Below are positions 60,533-64,000 of a DNA stretch of 64,000 nt, piece by piece; position 1 is the stretch's first letter; the number at the start of each line of letters is the position of its first letter. The DNA comes from Halovivax ruber XH-70. GTDB taxonomy: Archaea; Halobacteriota; Halobacteria; Halobacteriales; Natrialbaceae. The DNA lies in contig NC_019964.1 of the NCBI RefSeq assembly GCF_000328525.1, forward strand, positions 2,728,001 to 2,792,000, given 5' to 3'. A program made the translations under genes and the position numbers. The notes below the pieces were generated by a model that ran no database searches, was not told the origin of the DNA, and saw nothing but the letters and a program-made list of their open reading frames with translations.

Positions 60533-60585
60533 TGGAGCGGGGAAAGCGGATGATTGAGCAGCTGACAGCGGATGATCGGGGCGAG
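60525..60585. repeat. Imperfect 21-22-bp repeats at the nmd3 stop codon
   Basis: Three units beginning GCGGATGAT at 60525, 60546 and 60568. The first overlaps the nmd3 stop TGA. Short expansion in the gap before the next gene. Confidence 0.65.
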
Positions 60586-60594
60586 TGAGAACCG

Positions 60595-61788
60595 ATGAGT
60601 GACGAGCGTACTTCGAACGACGACAACCACGACCGTGCGTCGAGCGACGAGGTCCCCAGTCGAGTCACCGACGACGTCCTCGATCAGGTCGCCGAGAACG
60701 GCCCGCTCGCCGTCCTCGTCTCGGAACCGCGAACGGAGATCGCGATCGAATCCCTCCGCACCGAGGGCGTCTACGACGACGAGCGCGCCGTCAGCCCGTC
60801 CACTGATGGGAAGATCACACTCCCAGTGACCCGGCCGCCCACGGAGACACAGGTCGTCGACATCGTTCGACAGGTGGATCCGACGTATCGGACGACCGAT
60901 CTCGACGACGTGCTCGAAGCGCGGGGCTGGACCGAAGCGGACCTCGAAAACGCCCCCGGCTCCTGGGCCGTCGTCGGGGACGTCGTCCTCGTGACGATCC
61001 CGCCAGCGTGTCCCGACGAGGAAGCCGTCGCAGACGCACTGCTCGACCTCCACGGCGGCGCGGCGACCGTCCTCGCAGACGAGGGCGTCGACGGCGTCGG
61101 ACGCGAACCGCAGACCCGTCACCTCGCTGGCGAGCGGGACACGGAGACGGTCCACGTCGAACACGGCACGCACTATGCGCTCGATCCGAGCGAGGTCATG
61201 TTCTCTCCCGGCAATCAGGCCGAACGGGTCCGGATGGGCGACGTCGTCGAGACCGACGAACAAGTCCTCGACATGTTCGCCGGGATCGGCTACTTCACGC
61301 TCCCGATGGCCCGCGCCGGCGCCAGCGTGACGGCGACGGAACTGAACCCGACCGCGTTTCGATACCTGCTCGAGAACGCCGTCGCAAACGGCGTCGCCGA
61401 CAGGATCGACGCGTACAACGCCGACTGTCGCGACGTCGCGCCAGGCGTGCGAGTGGACAGAGTGGTCATGGGCTACTACGGGACGAGCGCCGCCGATAGC
61501 GATCCGCACCACTCCGGAGCCGACACCTCCCGATCGAGCGAGGAACCCGAGTCGCGGGCAAACGCCGGCCACGAGTTCCTCCCGGTCGCGCTCGACGCGC
61601 TCGAGTCGGGCGGCACCCTCCACTATCACGAGGCCTGTCCGGAAAGTCGCCTCCCTGACCGACCGCGATCGCGACTCGAACGCGCGGTTGCAGACGCCGG
61701 CCGTGAACTCGTGGACGTCGAGCAACGCCGCGTCAAGACCCACAGCGCGGGCGTCGTCCACGTCGTCCTGGACGCGACGGTCGAGTGA
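60595..61788 (+). CDS. taw2: Taw2-like SAM-dependent tRNA wyosine-pathway enzyme
   Basis: 397 residues. SAM fold: DMFAGIGYFTLPMARAGASVTATELNPTAFRYLLENAVANGVADRI and the VVMGYYG motif (MGY, as in Taw2/TYW2; Trm5 has NLP). Preceded by GVGREPQTRHLAG and EHGTHYALDPSEVMFSPGNQAER. Transfers the aminocarboxypropyl group from SAM onto the modified G37 of tRNA-Phe; Trm5-type methylation is the alternative. Confidence 0.78.
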   Translation: MSDERTSNDDNHDRASSDEVPSRVTDDVLDQVAENGPLAVLVSEPRTEIAIESLRTEGVYDDERAVSPSTDGKITLPVTRPPTETQVVDIVRQVDPTYRTTDLDDVLEARGWTEADLENAPGSWAVVGDVVLVTIPPACPDEEAVADALLDLHGGAATVLADEGVDGVGREPQTRHLAGERDTETVHVEHGTHYALDPSEVMFSPGNQAERVRMGDVVETDEQVLDMFAGIGYFTLPMARAGASVTATELNPTAFRYLLENAVANGVADRIDAYNADCRDVAPGVRVDRVVMGYYGTSAADSDPHHSGADTSRSSEEPESRANAGHEFLPVALDALESGGTLHYHEACPESRLPDRPRSRLERAVADAGRELVDVEQRRVKTHSAGVVHVVLDATVE

Positions 61789-61987
61789 AAATCTGGACGG
61801 CCGGTCGAACGTGACGGAGTCGTCGACACACGCCAAACGGCGGACGACGGTGCAGCCATCGGCGGCGTCACCGACAGCCAGGGGACACGGCTCGGCGGAC
61901 GCGACGGGCAGGCGAGAGTCGACGCGACGCCAACGAGCGCCGCGGGCCGGTCGTGACTTTCATGAGAGTTCACCGTGTGGGCCGACC

Positions 61988-62074
61988 ATGGACAAGAATC
62001 AGCTCATCGCGATCCTGTTCGCGTTCCTCATGGTCTCGTCCGTGGTCGCGTACAGCGCCTCGGCGCTTCTCTGA
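61988..62074 (+). CDS. Conserved 28-residue haloarchaeal miniprotein
   Basis: MDKNQLIAILFAFLMVSSVV then Ala-Tyr-Ser-Ala-Ser-Ala-Leu-Leu, stop at 62074. Only a single hydrophobic helix after a short charged start. The sequence pattern (MDKNQLIA-LFAFLM-SSVVAYSA) is typical of an uncharacterised conserved haloarchaeal membrane miniprotein. Convergent with the helicase gene, 20 bp apart. Confidence 0.6.
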   Translation: MDKNQLIAILFAFLMVSSVVAYSASALL

Positions 62075-62094
62075 AGACGGCTCGACCGCACCGA

Positions 62095-63948
62095 TCACCC
62101 GTCGGTGTCCCAGACGTCCGCCAGCGGGCTCGACTGTTCTCGGCGGGAGCGTCGTGTCGGGGAGTCAGTCGAATCGCTCTCGGTGCCGGGCGGCGAGCGG
62201 TCGGGTGTCGGCGCGGGGGTCGCACTCGCGTCGCCGACTGCGGCCGATGGCTCGAACGCCGGGAGGTCCGGCGTCGACATGCGATCGACCTGTTCGGCGA
62301 ACCAGTCGGGCATGTCGGATCGAGCGCGGTCGAAACAATCGAGCAGGCTCTCGTCGGCGAGGTAGGTCGCCCCGTAGTCGTCGGGGGCACGGACGACGCG
62401 ACCGCAGGCCTGCATGACCGTTCGGAGCGTCGCCCGGTAGTACCAGGCCCACTGTCCCTCGGCGAGGCGGTGGGCCACCCGGGAGTCACTGGTGTTCTGG
62501 AACGGGGCCTTGCAGAGGACCTGCCAGCGCGCGAGGTCGCCCTTCAGATCGAGCGCTTCCTCCATCTTCACCGAGAGGAAGACGTCGGACTCGTCCGAGG
62601 CTTTCCAGGCGTTCAGGGCGGCGTCGCGGCCGTCGCGATCGTGCGTTCGGACCCGGGCACCGACGCCGAAATCGGAGAGTGTGTCCGCGAGTTGCTCCTG
62701 GATGTCGTAGGAGTGGGCGTGAACGATCCCCTTCTCGTCGGGATGGGCCGCCATGATCCGGACGATGGCGCGGGCGATCTTCGGGAGCGTCTCGTCGCGG
62801 TGCTCGTAGGTCATCTTCCCCTGCGTGACGTCGTATAGCGGCCGGTTCTCGACGGGGAAGGTGTGGCCGACATCGACAAGCGCGACGTCGTCGGGGTCGA
62901 GGCCGACCTGTCGACAGAACGCGTCCTTGTTGAGAATCGTCGCCGAGAGCAAGGCGAACTTGTTCCCCCGATCCCAGACCGTGTGCGCGAGGTAGCGCTC
63001 GGGGTCCATCGGCTTGATCGTCACCGGCCCGCCTGCGGGTTCGTCGCCCGCGCCGTCCGACGGCCCGACAGCCTCGTCGCTCGTCGACGCGTCGGCCGGC
63101 GGGGTAGTCTGGTCGACCAGCCACGTGGTCGGACTCTGGGGATCGCGATAGTCGGAGACGAACCAGTCGAGTTCGCCGATGAGTTCCTGCAGGCGGTCGC
63201 GCTCGCGGACCCCTGCGGGCGTGAGTTGTTCCTGGGCGAGCAACTCGTCCTTGCGGCGGGTACAGACCTCGGCGAGGTTCTCGGCGTAGGTGGCCGCGCG
63301 CTCGATCGGATCGGTGTCGGCGGCGTCCAGATCTGGCACCCGAAGGTCGTCCCAGAACGGGATCGTCCGCGGGCCGAGGTGGATCGTCGCGTACATCTCG
63401 GCCCACTCGGCGAGGCCGTGGGCTTCGTCGATGACGACGACGTCGCGCTTGCGAAAGACCTCGCTGCCCGCGGTCTGCATGAAGTACGCGAGCGTCATCG
63501 CCGCGATCTCGCGATTGGAGGCGATGGCGCGGTCGGAGAAGTACGGACAGCGGTGCTTGACGTCGCAGTCGTAGCCGCGCTCGCGCACACAGGGCGCCTG
63601 GTTCACCGGCGTACCCTCTTCGCCGGGGAGGATACAGCTGTAGTTGCCCTTCCCGCGGATGATGTTGAGGTCGGCCAGCAGGTCGTCCTCGGCGACGTCG
63701 TCTAACTGAGAGACCTGCGGCGTGGTGTAGTAGGCGCCGCTGGCCTCGCTCGGCTCGGCCTCCTCGACGGTGCGCGCACAGCCGGCTATCGCGCGAGCGA
63801 GCAGGGACTTGCCGCTGCCCGTCGGTGCGCGCACGAAGACCACGTCGTTGTCGGCCGCGAACGCGTCGCGAATGTCCTGGAGGGCTCGTTCCTGATTCCC
63901 GCGGTAACTCGGGGCGGGAAAGGCGTCGAAGATCCGCGCTGGTTGCAC
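62095..63948 (-). CDS. DinG/XPD-type ATP-dependent DNA helicase
   Basis: 617 residues from GTG 63948. SF2 helicase: Walker A RAPTGSGKSLLARA, four Cys of a possible 4Fe-4S site (SCILPGEEGTPVNQAPC, YDCDVKHRC), DEAH in VVIDEAHGLAEW, and motif VI MQACGRVVRAPDDYG. Resembles archaeal Rad3/DinG helicases in excision repair or recombination. Ser/Pro-rich C-terminal tail. Only 52 bp of window remain beyond the start. Confidence 0.88.
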   Translation of the reverse strand: MQPARIFDAFPAPSYRGNQERALQDIRDAFAADNDVVFVRAPTGSGKSLLARAIAGCARTVEEAEPSEASGAYYTTPQVSQLDDVAEDDLLADLNIIRGKGNYSCILPGEEGTPVNQAPCVRERGYDCDVKHRCPYFSDRAIASNREIAAMTLAYFMQTAGSEVFRKRDVVVIDEAHGLAEWAEMYATIHLGPRTIPFWDDLRVPDLDAADTDPIERAATYAENLAEVCTRRKDELLAQEQLTPAGVRERDRLQELIGELDWFVSDYRDPQSPTTWLVDQTTPPADASTSDEAVGPSDGAGDEPAGGPVTIKPMDPERYLAHTVWDRGNKFALLSATILNKDAFCRQVGLDPDDVALVDVGHTFPVENRPLYDVTQGKMTYEHRDETLPKIARAIVRIMAAHPDEKGIVHAHSYDIQEQLADTLSDFGVGARVRTHDRDGRDAALNAWKASDESDVFLSVKMEEALDLKGDLARWQVLCKAPFQNTSDSRVAHRLAEGQWAWYYRATLRTVMQACGRVVRAPDDYGATYLADESLLDCFDRARSDMPDWFAEQVDRMSTPDLPAFEPSAAVGDASATPAPTPDRSPPGTESDSTDSPTRRSRREQSSPLADVWDTDG

Positions 63949-64000
63949 TGTCAGAGAGGGAGGCCGGGGTCGTCCTAAAACTGACGACTGTCCACGAACG

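Overview
The window is a stretch of haloarchaeal chromosome (class Halobacteria). The evidence is high GC with strong third-position G/C, very acidic proteins, archaeal TATA boxes placed about 26-28 nt before start codons (leaderless genes), and archaeal-only genes: chromosomal protein MC1, aIF1, NMD3, RadA, NOG1, archaeal PheS/PheT, Taw2-like methyltransferase, F420 genes (CofE, Mer), PspAB and the small Sec61-beta-type SecG. The genus cannot be fixed from sequence alone. No rRNA, tRNA, CRISPR array or intact insertion sequence was seen.

Layout. 1-10 kb: truncated prephenate dehydratase, MC1, an AbrB-like small protein, an ATP-grasp ligase, pheST, RimI, DUF5810/DUF5809, a NUDIX hydrolase, a VOC protein and a rhodanese. 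10-20 kb: aIF1, a MoxR-DUF58-transglutaminase operon, a cold-shock protein, the F420 pair mer-cofE, a vapBC toxin-antitoxin pair and a NUDIX/eIF2B-like fusion. 20-34 kb: a DMT transporter, a HAD pair, DoxX behind a tiny leaderless ORF, EngB, a DUF389 protein, an orphan ArlG-like protein, an IMPDH/GMPR-family enzyme, a thioesterase, a class I ribonucleotide reductase (nrdAB) and NOG1. 34-45.5 kb: a cell-surface glycan/envelope block with two GT4 glycosyltransferases, two alkaline-phosphatase-superfamily proteins, a flippase-like membrane protein, two DUF457-type membrane proteins, DedA, an arylsulfotransferase-like propeller protein and a sugar-nucleotide epimerase. 45.5-64 kb: hisE, DUF151, pdxT, secG, sufS, an accessory stretch, sufU, an orphan membrane gene, radA, pspAB, a processive GT2, htpX, nmd3, taw2-like, a 28-residue miniprotein and a DinG/XPD-type helicase.

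Most of the chromosome here is ordinary housekeeping. The accessory signal is concentrated at 50.1-53.4 kb, between sufS and sufU. It holds an AT-rich island, a small zinc-ribbon gene, a promoter-driven, strongly self-complementary 110-nt segment that looks like an unrecognised structured RNA, a Tat lipoprotein and a secreted thrombospondin-type-3-repeat metalloprotease.

Other unusual features. Two near-identical double-hairpin elements follow the stops of sufU and radA in inverted orientation and flank one small gene. NrdB has Phe at the radical-Tyr position, as in class Ic Mn/Fe enzymes. A perfect 13-bp inverted repeat surrounds the thioesterase start codon. Three unrelated degenerate tandem arrays (unit lengths 22, 34 and 19 bp) lie in intergenic gaps, and (AC)19 and (GA)13 microsatellites lie between convergent genes. 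A small-ORF/doxX gene pair is joined by TGATG. An epimerase has Met in place of the catalytic Lys.
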